Shown piece after piece: positions 26,152 to 35,235 of a stretch of DNA of 64,000 nt. The stretch comes from Blautia hydrogenotrophica DSM 10507. Its GTDB lineage: Bacteria; Bacillota; Clostridia; Lachnospirales; Lachnospiraceae. The position numbers were made by a program, and so were the translations under genes. The first letter of the stretch is position 1; each line of letters opens with the position of its first letter. The notes beneath the pieces were generated by a model. The model saw only the letters and a list, made by a program, of their open reading frames with translations. It was not told where the DNA came from and did no database searches. The stretch lies in assembly GCF_034356035.1 (NCBI RefSeq), contig NZ_CP136423.1, forward strand, positions 1,364,001-1,428,000, written 5' to 3'.

Positions 26152-27328
26152 GCCAGAGATTATCGTCATCGGAGGCGGAGTGATCGGAAGCTCGATCACG
26201 TACTATCTGAGCAAGATGGGAAAGAAAGTTCTGATGATTGAGAAAAAAGATAATTGTAGCGGGTCCGCTGGGGCTTCTGATGGTGTGGTGGGTTATCATA
26301 CAAAGAAACCAGGTCTTCAGATGGAGTTGGCAATTCGAAGTATCGCCATGTTCGAGGAACTCTCAAAAGAGCTGGGTATGGATATCGAGTACCGAAAAGA
26401 CTGCGGCGGAATGCAGCCGGCAGAGACAAAGTTGGAGTGGGAAATTCTCTCGGAGATTGTGAAAGAGCAGAGACAAAGCGGAGTGGATATCCGTATGATT
26501 TCTATAGAGGAGGCCTGCAAGATAGAGCCGCAGTTAAACCCGGATTTGTATGGGGCATTATATTCTCCTACCAGTGGCAAGGTGAATCCTATAAGATTGA
26601 CGTTTGCCTATGTCCAGGCAGCAAAACGGCTGGGGGCTCAGGTGCTCTCCAATACTGAAGTGACAGATGTTCTGGTAAAAATGGGCCGGGTGATGGGGGT
26701 GGAGACTTCAAAAGGAACCTATTACGCAGACCAAGTGATCGATGCGGCTGGTTCCTGGGCTGCGGAAATTGCGGCGATGGCAGGTGTAGACCTGCCCATC
26801 AGACCCAGAAAAGGGCAGCTGTTTATCACGGAACCCTTAGGGCCGTTTATGGATGTGACTTTACAGTGTGCTCGCTATAATGTGATAAAATTTAAACCGG
26901 AAGCTGTCGGAGATAAAGCGGTGCTCCGCATGGGAGCGAGTCTGAGTATTGAGCAGACAGAAAACGGAGGGCTGGTAATCGGTAGCACCAGAGAGTTTGT
27001 AGGTTATGACAGAGAGAATACACTAGAGGCGATGGAAGTGACTATGAGAAGAGCGATGCGTTTCTTTCCAGCGCTGAAGGATGTAAATATTATCCGGGCG
27101 TTCGCAGGACTGCGGCCGTTTACACCGGATGGAATCCCTGTTATAGGGGAAGTAGAGAAGTTGCCAGGCTTCTTTGTGGCAGCGGGCCACGAGGGAGATG
27201 GGATTGCGTTGGCACCAATCACGGGAAAACTGATGGCTGAATTACTGGTACAAGGCAAATCCTCCTATTCTCTGGAGGCATTTTCACCAAATCGTTTTCG
27301 GAGATGGTCAGAGGGAGACTTCGAATAA
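26144..27328 (+). CDS. FAD-dependent oxidoreductase, DAO family (beta subunit)
   Basis: A flavoenzyme of about 394 residues in the D-amino acid oxidase/glycine oxidase/sarcosine oxidase beta family. The Rossmann FAD site is IIVIGGGVIGSSITYYLSK near the N-terminus. VIDAAGSWAAEIAAMAG and IRPRKGQLFI occur in the middle, and RPFTPDGIPVIGEV with AAGHEGDGIALAP at the end. It should hold the substrate site that oxidises an amino or imino acid; the substrate cannot be read from the sequence. The ATG at 26144 is preferred because GGAGGT lies at 26131-26136. It overlaps the BFD gene. Confidence 0.88.
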   Translation: MNRPEIIVIGGGVIGSSITYYLSKMGKKVLMIEKKDNCSGSAGASDGVVGYHTKKPGLQMELAIRSIAMFEELSKELGMDIEYRKDCGGMQPAETKLEWEILSEIVKEQRQSGVDIRMISIEEACKIEPQLNPDLYGALYSPTSGKVNPIRLTFAYVQAAKRLGAQVLSNTEVTDVLVKMGRVMGVETSKGTYYADQVIDAAGSWAAEIAAMAGVDLPIRPRKGQLFITEPLGPFMDVTLQCARYNVIKFKPEAVGDKAVLRMGASLSIEQTENGGLVIGSTREFVGYDRENTLEAMEVTMRRAMRFFPALKDVNIIRAFAGLRPFTPDGIPVIGEVEKLPGFFVAAGHEGDGIALAPITGKLMAELLVQGKSSYSLEAFSPNRFRRWSEGDFE

Positions 27329-27367
27329 GCAACTATTTAACCAGACAAAGTTAAGGAGGAGACTTTT

Positions 27368-28768
27368 ATGATTAAAGTAGTAGTTCCTGTCGCCGTGATG
27401 ATGTTGATTATTTTATGGAAGAAAATACCCAAGATAGGAGGAAATATCCATGCAGCTCTGATTGTGGCTGGGATTTTATCTCTTCTCATGGGTGGCGTGT
27501 ACTCAGTTGTTGAGTGGGTAGGAGCTTGGGTGGATGGAATTGACCGGATTGCCTGGGTAATTGCATTGTCCATCGTAGGAAGCATCTATGCTGAGACACA
27601 AGTAAAATTGGGAACTATGGAGACGATCATGGGGGCTTTGAAGGCGAAATTCCACAATTCGCCCAGAGCATTGACTGTTAGCATCGTACTGGCGCTCGTG
27701 GTGTCCGGATCTTTGCTGGGCGATGCGATTGCAGCTTCTACAATCATAGGAGTCTTGACCATCGGCGTATTGGCCGATATGAAACTATCTGGGGAAAAGA
27801 TCTGTGCAATTATCGTCATGGGAGCCAGTGCAGGTTCTATTATGCCTCCGATTTCCCAAGGGTTTGCGCTTTCTTCTTCCTTGGTAGAGGCGAATCCCGA
27901 CGCAGTGGTTCGAGTGGGTTATGGGACTATTGCGGTGATCGTCCTGTTTATCTGTCTGTATGTGGGATTGTTTCTCGTAAAGAAAGGGACAAAATTGTCC
28001 CCAGACGCAGCTGCCTCGCATCAGGGACAGACGGCTGGGCAAATTTTGAAAAATAACTGGATTACACTGGTACCTTTAATGGTTTTAGTGGTGGTGATTT
28101 TCTTTCGGACTATCGGTGTTCCTCAGATTCAGTTTGATTTTGTTCCGGATATATTGGGATACATCAAAGTGTCAGAGAATTTGTCCATTCTGGATGTCCT
28201 GAAAAACATCACTATTTTAAACGGTGTGACGAATGGAATTGTTCTTTCTATTTTGTTTGTCACAATAATTGCCTTTCTGTTTCCAAAGGTACGCAGTGAC
28301 TGGAAAGATACTCTCTCCACCGGTGTCAAGAATGTCAAAGTGACGGTATTGATTCAATTGTGCGCAGCGTTTATGCTAGGGAGTTTCTATGCAGGCGGGC
28401 AGATCGAGGCAGTTCAGGAATTTGCCCTGGGGCTGGATACGAACCTTCTGAAAATAGGGGGAGCGATGGCAATGGTACTCATGGGAATGCTGACCGGTTC
28501 ACAGTCTACTTCACAGAATGTGGTCTTCTCTTTCTTTGGACCGGCGCTGGTAAATACAGGGGTCAGTAAAATTCATTCGGCTGTTGCAGGCGCGCATCTG
28601 GCTAGTGCAGGTCAGGGGCTGCCGCCGGCGGATTTGACCACGTTTGCCGTAGCTGGAATTGTCGGCGGTCTGTTGGGCAAGAAGGTTGACCCTCTCAAAT
28701 CTATGTTTTACTGCGTGCCGATGTGTCTTCTGCTGGCAGCGATTGGTATTTTGTTCCTTTACATATAG
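27368..28768 (+). CDS. DctM/CitT-like multi-pass permease
   Basis: A 466-residue transporter with about 11-12 hydrophobic helices and re-entrant-type motifs such as SGSLLGDAIAASTIIGVLTIG, MGASAGSIMPPISQGFALSSSL and GSQSTSQNVVFSFFGP. The repeated pattern resembles TRAP large permease (DctM) and related ion-transporter superfamily proteins, but no DctP or DctQ gene is nearby. A stand-alone carrier is therefore more likely. It begins 39 bases after the DAO-type gene with TTAAGGAGGAG upstream. Its likely cargo is the substrate of the dehydrogenase, by position. Family assignment is only moderately sure. Confidence 0.75.
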   Translation: MIKVVVPVAVMMLIILWKKIPKIGGNIHAALIVAGILSLLMGGVYSVVEWVGAWVDGIDRIAWVIALSIVGSIYAETQVKLGTMETIMGALKAKFHNSPRALTVSIVLALVVSGSLLGDAIAASTIIGVLTIGVLADMKLSGEKICAIIVMGASAGSIMPPISQGFALSSSLVEANPDAVVRVGYGTIAVIVLFICLYVGLFLVKKGTKLSPDAAASHQGQTAGQILKNNWITLVPLMVLVVVIFFRTIGVPQIQFDFVPDILGYIKVSENLSILDVLKNITILNGVTNGIVLSILFVTIIAFLFPKVRSDWKDTLSTGVKNVKVTVLIQLCAAFMLGSFYAGGQIEAVQEFALGLDTNLLKIGGAMAMVLMGMLTGSQSTSQNVVFSFFGPALVNTGVSKIHSAVAGAHLASAGQGLPPADLTTFAVAGIVGGLLGKKVDPLKSMFYCVPMCLLLAAIGILFLYI

Positions 28769-28789
28769 AAGAGAAATGAGGTAAAAAAG

Positions 28790-29467
28790 ATGAACAAGAC
28801 GGCCTGGCAAAAATCGGAATCCATGGAGATGGGGATTCTGCTGGCATTAACAGGAGGGATTTTGGATGCTTATACTTATCTGACCAGAGGGGGCGTTTTT
28901 GCCAATGCCCAGACAGGAAACATTGTTCTTCTGGGAGTGTATCTGGCTCAGGGAGAATACAGCCGGGCAGCGCGGTATGTCATCCCCATTGCGGCGTTCG
29001 CGGTTGGGGTGATTATAGCGGAGTTGATTAAGCAGAGATTTAAAACACAGGGAAACACTGCGTTTCACTGGCGGCAGATAGTGATTTTGATAGAAGTGAT
29101 TTTGCTGGCGGGGGTTGCTTTCCTTCCGCAGTCCATGAATATGTTGGCCAATGTGATGGTTTCTTTTATCTGCTCTTTGCAAGTGCAGACTTTTCGAAAA
29201 ATTCACCAGATTACCTGTGCTACTACGATGTGTACGGGAAATCTGCGCAGTGGCACAGAGGCGATTTATCGGTATTTTCGGACTGGGGATGTTCAGATGC
29301 GCCAAAAAGGGCTTGGATATCTAGGGGTAGATCTGGTATTTTTGATAGGAGCGGCAGCTGGAACGGTGGGAGCTTTTTGGTGGAGAGAGAAGGCGGTTTT
29401 TGTGAGTTGTCTGCTCTTGATACTGGCGTTTCTGGTGATGTTTTTTCAAGAAGGAGAGAATAACTGA
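28790..29467 (+). CDS. DUF1275 (YoaK-type) membrane protein
   Basis: A 225-residue membrane protein with about six hydrophobic helices. It carries the DUF1275 wording: LALTGGILDAYTYLTRGGVFANAQTGNIVLLG near the N-terminus and TTMCTGNLRSGTEAIYRYF near residue 145. Function is not established. It lies 21 bases after the permease and may be the last member of that operon or share only its transcript. The following small Cys-rich gene begins 2 bases after its stop. Confidence 0.88.
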   Translation: MNKTAWQKSESMEMGILLALTGGILDAYTYLTRGGVFANAQTGNIVLLGVYLAQGEYSRAARYVIPIAAFAVGVIIAELIKQRFKTQGNTAFHWRQIVILIEVILLAGVAFLPQSMNMLANVMVSFICSLQVQTFRKIHQITCATTMCTGNLRSGTEAIYRYFRTGDVQMRQKGLGYLGVDLVFLIGAAAGTVGAFWWREKAVFVSCLLLILAFLVMFFQEGENN

Positions 29468-29469
29468 GG

Positions 29470-29667
29470 ATGTTGGTGTTTCTGGAAGAAAATTTAGGAA
29501 CGATAGTAGTTGCTGCGATTGTGCTGGGAAGTGGTATTTTGGCAGTTCGAAGTATCAGACGAAAGAGTGTGTATGGCTGTGGAGGCAGTTGCACGGGAGA
29601 CTGCTGCGGGTGTTTAGGACGTTGCGGCACCTCCAAAAAGAAAAGACGAAGCAAAATAAAACGATAG
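29470..29667 (+). CDS. FeoB-associated-type Cys-rich membrane protein
   Basis: A 65-residue protein with one N-terminal membrane helix (about 8-26) and a Cys-rich tail (YGCGGSCTGDCCGCLGRCG) ending in a Lys/Arg-rich segment. This matches the short FeoB-associated Cys-rich protein family (Pfam FeoB_associated). No feoA or feoB gene is in the window, so its partner is unclear. It is coupled to the DUF1275 gene and ends just before a terminator. Confidence 0.75.
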   Translation: MLVFLEENLGTIVVAAIVLGSGILAVRSIRRKSVYGCGGSCTGDCCGCLGRCGTSKKKRRSKIKR

Positions 29668-29689
29668 GATTAAATAATGATTTACAATG

Positions 29690-29726
29690 ACGTCAAGAAC
29701 TCTTTAAGGGTTTTTGACGTTTTTAT
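29690..29726 (+). terminator. Rho-independent terminator of the dehydrogenase/DUF1275 operon
   Basis: Arms 29690-29700 and 29710-29720 (ACGTCAAGAAC with GTTTTTGACGT, 11 pairs including one G-U), then a T run. Confidence 0.85.
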
Positions 29727-29871
29727 TATCAGGTAAGAGTGTATTATACCGATGTGTTTTACACTAAAAATGTTATCCATGGGCAGTTTTGCTGTTTTAA
29801 ACCTTATAAGAATTCTTCGAGTATTTATGGAGATACTGTAGGTAGTTTAAGGAAGACAGGAGGAGAATCGG

Positions 29872-31488
29872 ATGGCTGCGAAATATGTGTTTGTGACAGG
29901 TGGAGTGGTTTCCGGGTTGGGAAAAGGGATCACGGCGGCTTCATTGGGAAGGCTGCTTAAGGCAAGAGGCCACGCGGTTACGATGCAAAAATTTGATCCT
30001 TACATCAATGTGGATCCTGGAACGATGAATCCAGTGCAGCACGGTGAGGTGTTTGTTACTGAGGACGGAACAGAGACAGATTTGGATTTAGGACACTATG
30101 AGCGTTTTGTTGACGAAAATTTAGGAGTTCATTCCAATGTGACGACAGGAAAAATCTACTGGTCCGTTATACAAAAAGAACGGCGTGGAGATTTTGGCGG
30201 AGGAACTGTTCAGGTAATTCCACATATCACGAATGAGATCAAGAGTCGTTTTTATCATTCTGGGGAACGCATTGTCATCATCGAAGTGGGAGGCACTGTG
30301 GGAGACATTGAGAGTCAGCCATTTTTAGAAGCTATACGTCAATTTCAGCAGGAGATGGGAAGGGAAAATGCTGTTCTAGTTCATGTCACTTTGATTCCTT
30401 TTCTGAGAGCTTCCCAAGAGATGAAGACAAAACCTACACAGGCTAGCGTGCGGGAACTGCAAAGAATGGGAATCCAGCCAGATATTTTGGTGTGTCGCTC
30501 GGAATATCCTCTGACAGATGGGATTCGCGAGAAGATTGCTTTATTTTGCAATATTGACTCCAAAAGGGTGATTCAAAATCTGGATGTGGAGTATTTATAT
30601 GAGGCACCTTTGGCCATGGAAAGAGAAAATTTAGCTCAGGTTGTCTGTGACTGTCTTAAATTACCCTGCCAGGAACCGGATTTAAGGGAGTGGAACGAGA
30701 TGGTGGAACGTCTGTGCCACCCTAAAAACACAGTTACTGTAGCGCTGGTTGGAAAATATGTTGAATTGCATGATGCGTATTTAAGTGTTGTGGAGGCGTT
30801 AAAGCATGGAGGCATTGAAAACCAGGCAAAGGTAAAAATAGAATGGGTGGATTCTGAGAGAATGACAGAAAAAAATCTGAGGCAGAAATTTCAGAGAGTT
30901 CATGGAATTATCGTGCCGGGTGGTTTTGGAGACAGAGGAATAGAAGGAATGATTCTGGCAATTCGGTATGCCAGGGAATACAAGGTACCGTATCTGGGAA
31001 TTTGTCTCGGAATGCAGATGGCAGTGGTAGAATTTGCGAGAAATGTTTTGTGCTATACAGGGGCTAACAGTGTGGAATTTGATGCAAAAACCGAATATCC
31101 AGTGATTAGTCTGATGCCGGATCAAGAGAACGTGGAAAACAGGGGAGGAACACTTCGACTGGGGGCCTATCCGTGTGCGCTGAATGCTCAGTCAAAGGCA
31201 TATCGTATCTATGGAAGAGAAATCGTGCAAGAACGGCATAGACATCGGTATGAATTCAACAACGAATACCGGGAAGCTGTGGAAGACGCGGGTATGAGCT
31301 TGTGTGGGATGTCACCGGATAAGCGTGTTGTGGAGATGATTGAGCTTAAAGAACATCCGTTTTTTATTGGGACACAGGCACATCCGGAGTTTAGATCCAG
31401 ACCGAATCGTGCACATCCTCTATTTCGAGGATTCGTGGAGGCGGCCCTGAATAAGTCGAGATCCATTGCCATAGGCAATCTGAAATGA
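29872..31488 (+). CDS. pyrG: CTP synthase
   Basis: Makes CTP from UTP using glutamine or ammonia. The 538-residue length is standard. The N-terminal synthase domain begins [22 protein letters not shown] and contains the Mg site [11 protein letters not shown]. The class I glutamine amidotransferase domain (about 290-538) shows the oxyanion PGGFGDRG, the nucleophile in LGICLGMQ (Cys near 379) and the late HRHRYEFN and AHPEF catalytic motifs. AGGAGGAGAAT precedes the ATG. The 145-base leader after the upstream terminator shows no clear attenuator. Confidence 0.98.
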   Translation: MAAKYVFVTGGVVSGLGKGITAASLGRLLKARGHAVTMQKFDPYINVDPGTMNPVQHGEVFVTEDGTETDLDLGHYERFVDENLGVHSNVTTGKIYWSVIQKERRGDFGGGTVQVIPHITNEIKSRFYHSGERIVIIEVGGTVGDIESQPFLEAIRQFQQEMGRENAVLVHVTLIPFLRASQEMKTKPTQASVRELQRMGIQPDILVCRSEYPLTDGIREKIALFCNIDSKRVIQNLDVEYLYEAPLAMERENLAQVVCDCLKLPCQEPDLREWNEMVERLCHPKNTVTVALVGKYVELHDAYLSVVEALKHGGIENQAKVKIEWVDSERMTEKNLRQKFQRVHGIIVPGGFGDRGIEGMILAIRYAREYKVPYLGICLGMQMAVVEFARNVLCYTGANSVEFDAKTEYPVISLMPDQENVENRGGTLRLGAYPCALNAQSKAYRIYGREIVQERHRHRYEFNNEYREAVEDAGMSLCGMSPDKRVVEMIELKEHPFFIGTQAHPEFRSRPNRAHPLFRGFVEAALNKSRSIAIGNLK

Positions 31489-31656
31489 ATTTTGACCAAT
31501 TGCGTTGAACGGAATTAGCAGCAGTAACGTAACGGTAAACATCACTTTGGCGTAAGTAAGTCTCGGGGCTTTTGTACAAAACCTCCTCGTGGGGTATTGG
31601 AAGCCTAAACAGTAACGCAGGAACTCTTTAATTGGGTAAAGCAACAGAGAAAAATA

Positions 31657-31685
31657 TTGACAAAAAAAAGAACTGTTGCTATAAT
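31657..31685 (+). promoter_or_regulatory. Perfect consensus promoter for dapL
   Basis: TTGACA (31657-31662), a 17-base spacer and TATAAT (31680-31685): all twelve hexamer bases match the sigma-A consensus. Such strength, followed by a terminator-like leader, suggests that expression is set after initiation. Confidence 0.9.
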
Positions 31686-31702
31686 CTCTAGTTATAGAAG
31701 AG

Positions 31703-31753
31703 AGGGTGTTCTTACTGAGGGAAGTCTGAGGTAAGTGCGCCCTGTTATTTTTT
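31703..31753 (+). promoter_or_regulatory. Attenuator-like stem-loop in the dapL leader
   Basis: AGGGTG (31703-31708) pairs with CGCCCT (31738-31743). Inside it CTTAC (31711-31715) pairs with GTAAG (31731-31735) around a 15-base purine-rich loop. A T-rich tract (31745-31753) follows, just before the dapL ribosome binding site. It could be an intrinsic terminator or a small riboswitch-like element. I recognise no named class. Confidence 0.55.
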
Positions 31754-31769
31754 GGTAAGGAGGAAGATC

Positions 31770-32984
31770 ATGTATAAAGTCAATGAGAACTATTTAAAAA
31801 TTCAGGGGAATTATCTGTTTTCTACAATCGCAAAAAAGGTGCAGGAGTTTTCTGAACAAAATCCGGATAAAGAGGTGATTCGCTTGGGAATCGGTGATGT
31901 GACTCAGCCGCTGGCTCCTGTCCTGGTGAACGCCCTACAAGAGGCCGTGCAGGAGATGGCAAGTGCGGATACGTTTCATGGGTATGCGCCAGATTTGGGG
32001 TATGAGTTTTTGAGAAGTGAAATTGCGAAAAATGACTATCAAAGTAGAGGTTGCCAGATCAGTGCGGAGGAGATTTTTGTATCGGATGGAGCAAAATGCG
32101 ACTGTGGAAATATTCAGGAGATCTTCAGCACAGACAATAAAATTGCAGTATGTGACCCGGTTTATCCGGTGTACGTGGATACGAATGTAATGGCGGGAAG
32201 AACCGGGAAATACGATGCTGTGATACAGGGATATGAAGGTGTGATCTATATGCCTTGTATGGCAGAAAATGACTTTGTGCCGGAATTTCCTAAAGAGGTG
32301 CCGGATATGATCTATCTATGTTATCCCAATAATCCTACTGGCGCGGTAATTACAAAAGAACAGCTTCAGGAATGGGTAGATTATGCTCAGAAGGTAGGAG
32401 CTGTGATCTTATATGATGCGGCTTACGAAGCTTATATTGCCAGTGATGAGATTCCTCATTCTATATATGAGTGTGAAGGGGCAAAAAGTTGTGCAATAGA
32501 ATTTCATAGTTTTTCCAAAAATGCTGGTTTTACAGGGGTTCGATTGGGTTATACAGTGGTCCCCAAGGAACTGAAATGCGGCGGAGTGTCACTGCATGAT
32601 CTCTGGGCTAGAAGGCATGGAACAAAATACAATGGAGCGCCTTATATTGTACAGAAAGCAGGAGCGGCAGTTTATACAAAAGAGGGAAAGGCTCAGATAA
32701 AAAATCAGATTTCTTATTACATGGAAAATGCAAGCATGATTTTAGAAGGTTTAAAACAAGCGGGATATCAAGTCTACGGCGGCGTGAATGCTCCGTATAT
32801 ATGGTTAAAGACACCCGGTAGAATGTCTTCTTGGGAATTTTTTGATGAGTTGCTTAAGAATGCGAATGTGGTGGGAACTCCAGGGAGTGGTTTTGGCCCT
32901 CATGGAGAAGGCTATTTCCGTCTTACTGCGTTTGGAACTCATGAGAATACAAAAAAAGCATTGGAGCGGATTGCAAGAATGTAA
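31770..32984 (+). CDS. dapL: LL-diaminopimelate aminotransferase
   Basis: Converts tetrahydrodipicolinate and glutamate directly to LL-diaminopimelate for lysine and peptidoglycan, bypassing DapC/D/E. About 404 residues. [20 protein letters not shown] at the N-terminus, [25 protein letters not shown] and the PLP-lysine [19 protein letters not shown] (Lys near 250) are typical of DapL. The ATG at 31770 follows AAGGAGG by a normal spacing; in-frame GTG/TTG codons upstream lie inside that site. It is expressed from its own perfect promoter and structured leader. Single-gene unit. Confidence 0.97.
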   Translation: MYKVNENYLKIQGNYLFSTIAKKVQEFSEQNPDKEVIRLGIGDVTQPLAPVLVNALQEAVQEMASADTFHGYAPDLGYEFLRSEIAKNDYQSRGCQISAEEIFVSDGAKCDCGNIQEIFSTDNKIAVCDPVYPVYVDTNVMAGRTGKYDAVIQGYEGVIYMPCMAENDFVPEFPKEVPDMIYLCYPNNPTGAVITKEQLQEWVDYAQKVGAVILYDAAYEAYIASDEIPHSIYECEGAKSCAIEFHSFSKNAGFTGVRLGYTVVPKELKCGGVSLHDLWARRHGTKYNGAPYIVQKAGAAVYTKEGKAQIKNQISYYMENASMILEGLKQAGYQVYGGVNAPYIWLKTPGRMSSWEFFDELLKNANVVGTPGSGFGPHGEGYFRLTAFGTHENTKKALERIARM

Positions 32985-33032
32985 ATTTGTAATGTTTTGG
33001 TCATGCAAGCTCAGATTCGCAGATGACGATAC

Positions 33033-33150
33033 TTTTTGTGCGATAAGCCCGGCTAACGGTTGCCATGCTCGCACGAGCGGGGCTTCGCACTAAGGCAGTC
33101 CGTCACATACGCGTCGGAGTCTTTGCTTATGTCTATGCGCTATATGCCTA
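33033..33150. repeat. Intergenic repeat, family B copy 2
   Basis: The 330-base gap between dapL and the NlpC gene holds ATAAGCCCGGCTAACG and GCTCGCACGAGC, matching the family B unit at 18090-18140, followed by GC-rich sequence near 33100. The rest of the gap to 33314 is AT-rich with no gene seen. Confidence 0.5.
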
Positions 33151-33314
33151 AATTGTTTTGTGAATTTTATGAATTATATATGAATTTATTGATTTTAAAG
33201 GTACTCTATGCTAGAATAATACTTGGTATTTATTATGCAATTTTGTGATGACACAGACCTTTATACAGGGGAGTAAAGGTGAGGTTCAGCAGATGAAGGG
33301 AGTAGTTTTTTAGG

Positions 33315-35105
33315 ATGAAGAATAAATATCTGATGAAAATTTTATGTATTACCTTAATCTCCACGATGGTATTGGCGAGTCCTGTTAGTATCATGGCTTC
33401 TGCAGAAGAAGGTTTTACTGTTAACTCAGAGGATGCAGGCAGTGTCACAGAGACACCGAGTCCGGAGCCGACAGAGACTCCGACACCAGACCCAACGGGT
33501 ACGCCGAGTCCAGAACCGACAGGAACTCCGGACCCGACGCCAACGGATACTCCGAGCCCAAGCCCGACTCCAAGTCCAGAGCCAACAGAGACTCCGGAAC
33601 CCGATGAGATTTCAAAGGAAACTCAGGAAGTCATTGATTTGATTGACTCTATCCCGAGCAATATTACGTTGGACTGTGAAGAAATTATTGTCGAAGCAGA
33701 GGAAGCTTATGAGAATCTTTCAGATGAAGAGAAAGCGATGGTTTACAATTATGTGACTTTGCTACAGGCCAGGGAGCTTTTGGACGAGCTGAAGGAGAAT
33801 GAGGCGGAGAAACCTGAGGATGGTTCTGACGGTGAAAATAGTTTTAACGATAGCGATAGTAATTCAGGGGACAGTTTTAGCAGCGAAAATACAAATGTTC
33901 AGGTAGGCCAAAAGGTGACGATTGGTTCTTCTTCCATATCAAATCTTCATGCGGGAAAAGGTTTTTATTTGGATAGTCTAGAAGAAAATTACAATCTCTC
34001 ATTTTCCGATGATTTTGCAGAGGTGATGGAGGAGATTGAACAGGAGTATAAGGACGCGAACAAACTGGTGGATGTATCAGACACAGAAGAAGATCACTTG
34101 ACCAGTTCGCGAGACAACCTGTTGGTGAGAAATTGGCAGGATATATTGGCTGTTTACATATACCAGCAGTCTAAAGAAGGGACGGATACCTTTACATTAG
34201 ACGAAACCGCCAAGGAGGAGCTGGCAGAGATTTTTGCACAGATGAATCCTGTGGTCCGTGATAAGAAGAACATAACGAAAGTGAGTTATGGAAATTATCA
34301 TATCAATTATTATATCAAGAAGAATAAGATTTCCAAAGACGATCGTGAGATTTTGAAAAAGTACACAGAGACAGATTGTAAGTTACTGTGTGCCGTTGTG
34401 ACGGGTGCAAAGGGGTTTGTGCGTCAGAGCGTCGGAGAGGAAGTGTCGGAAGAGCGTGTGAATGTGATTACGGCGGCTTATTCGTTGGTAGGTAGAGTAG
34501 GCTATTTCTGGGGAGGTAAATCTACGACCATTGGTATGGACCCCAGTTGGGGAGTTGCCACAACAGTGGATGCGGATGGCAGCAGAACGACGGGAAGCCT
34601 GCGCGCGTATGGCCTGGATTGCAGTGGTTTTGTGACCTGGGCGGTGATCAATGGGTATCAGGATCAGGAAATGCAAGGAGTAATTGGTGATGGCACCTCT
34701 GACCAATGGTTGAAGGCCAATACGGTCAGCGAGGAAGATGCACAGCCGGGAGATCTTGTATTTCAGAGAGGACCAGAGGCTGGGAGCGATAATCATGTCG
34801 GTATTATCTGTGGACAGACAGATGCCGGAGACTGGATTGCCGTACATTGTTCTTCGAGCAAAAACGGAGTTACCGTGGGCGAGGCATATTCCGCAAGCTT
34901 TCGCTATATTCGCCAGCCAGATTTCTATCCAACTCAGGAAGAGTTAGACGAGATTGAAAAAGAGAAGAGTCAAAATACTTCTATTTTGGCGGCGCTTGAG
35001 GAAGAGGATTCGAAATCTTCTAGCCCGAAAAAGACTTTGACAATTTTAGAAGATGACGACACGGAAGCTGGAGATGGGTTCCAGGGATTGGAAGTGCTAG
35101 ACTAA
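33315..35105 (+). CDS. Secreted NlpC/P60 peptidoglycan hydrolase with Pro-Thr linker
   Basis: A 596-residue exported protein. It has a signal peptide (NKYLMKILCITLISTMVLAS, cleavage near ASA-E) and a Pro/Thr/Ser/Glu-rich repeat (about 45-100). A helical middle and a long acidic-linker region follow, then a C-terminal NlpC/P60 domain (about 385-545). The catalytic Cys lies in LDCSGFVTW (about 436), with His in NHVGIICG (about 493) and a further His in AVHCSSS (about 511). These enzymes cut D-Glu to m-DAP bonds in wall peptides. The last 50 residues are acidic and low-complexity. The ribosome binding site is weak. Monocistronic, with a terminator at 35112. Confidence 0.88.
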   Translation: MKNKYLMKILCITLISTMVLASPVSIMASAEEGFTVNSEDAGSVTETPSPEPTETPTPDPTGTPSPEPTGTPDPTPTDTPSPSPTPSPEPTETPEPDEISKETQEVIDLIDSIPSNITLDCEEIIVEAEEAYENLSDEEKAMVYNYVTLLQARELLDELKENEAEKPEDGSDGENSFNDSDSNSGDSFSSENTNVQVGQKVTIGSSSISNLHAGKGFYLDSLEENYNLSFSDDFAEVMEEIEQEYKDANKLVDVSDTEEDHLTSSRDNLLVRNWQDILAVYIYQQSKEGTDTFTLDETAKEELAEIFAQMNPVVRDKKNITKVSYGNYHINYYIKKNKISKDDREILKKYTETDCKLLCAVVTGAKGFVRQSVGEEVSEERVNVITAAYSLVGRVGYFWGGKSTTIGMDPSWGVATTVDADGSRTTGSLRAYGLDCSGFVTWAVINGYQDQEMQGVIGDGTSDQWLKANTVSEEDAQPGDLVFQRGPEAGSDNHVGIICGQTDAGDWIAVHCSSSKNGVTVGEAYSASFRYIRQPDFYPTQEELDEIEKEKSQNTSILAALEEEDSKSSSPKKTLTILEDDDTEAGDGFQGLEVLD

Positions 35106-35111
35106 AGAAAG

Positions 35112-35152
35112 GTACCGCATAACCTCAGGGAGAGGGAGTGCGGTACATTTTT
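35112..35152 (+). terminator. Rho-independent terminator after the NlpC gene
   Basis: GTACCGCA (35112-35119) pairs with TGCGGTAC (35139-35146) and is followed by a T run. Confidence 0.8.
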
Positions 35153-35169
35153 ATTGTTAGGTCAGGGAC

Positions 35170-35198
35170 TTGACAAATAGACGAAAACGACATATACT
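35170..35198 (+). promoter_or_regulatory. Promoter for fabH
   Basis: TTGACA (35170-35175), a 17-base spacer and TATACT (35193-35198). The -10 overlaps the palindrome at 35196-35212, so a bound repressor would block initiation. Confidence 0.85.
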
Positions 35199-35212
35199 TT
35201 GAAAGTCAAAGT
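35196..35212. promoter_or_regulatory. MarR/FabT-like operator at fabH
   Basis: A perfect palindrome, ACTTTGA-AAG-TCAAAGT, overlaps the -10 region of fabH. Its half-site resembles the TTTGA/TCAAA core bound by FabT, the MarR-family fatty-acid repressor of Firmicutes. No MarR-type gene is in the window, so the regulator is inferred. Confidence 0.65.
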
Positions 35213-35235
35213 AATAAATATAAAGGTGAATAAAT

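Noticed and set aside
31499..31656. Possible small gene or riboswitch between pyrG and the dapL promoter
   Set aside because: No start with a ribosome binding site and no convincing conserved stem; only GTAAC-type short repeats are visible.
33440..33610. Short tandem repeats suggesting a CRISPR-like array
   Set aside because: The repeat encodes the Pro/Thr/Ser linker of the NlpC protein in frame; units are short, irregular and lack spacers.
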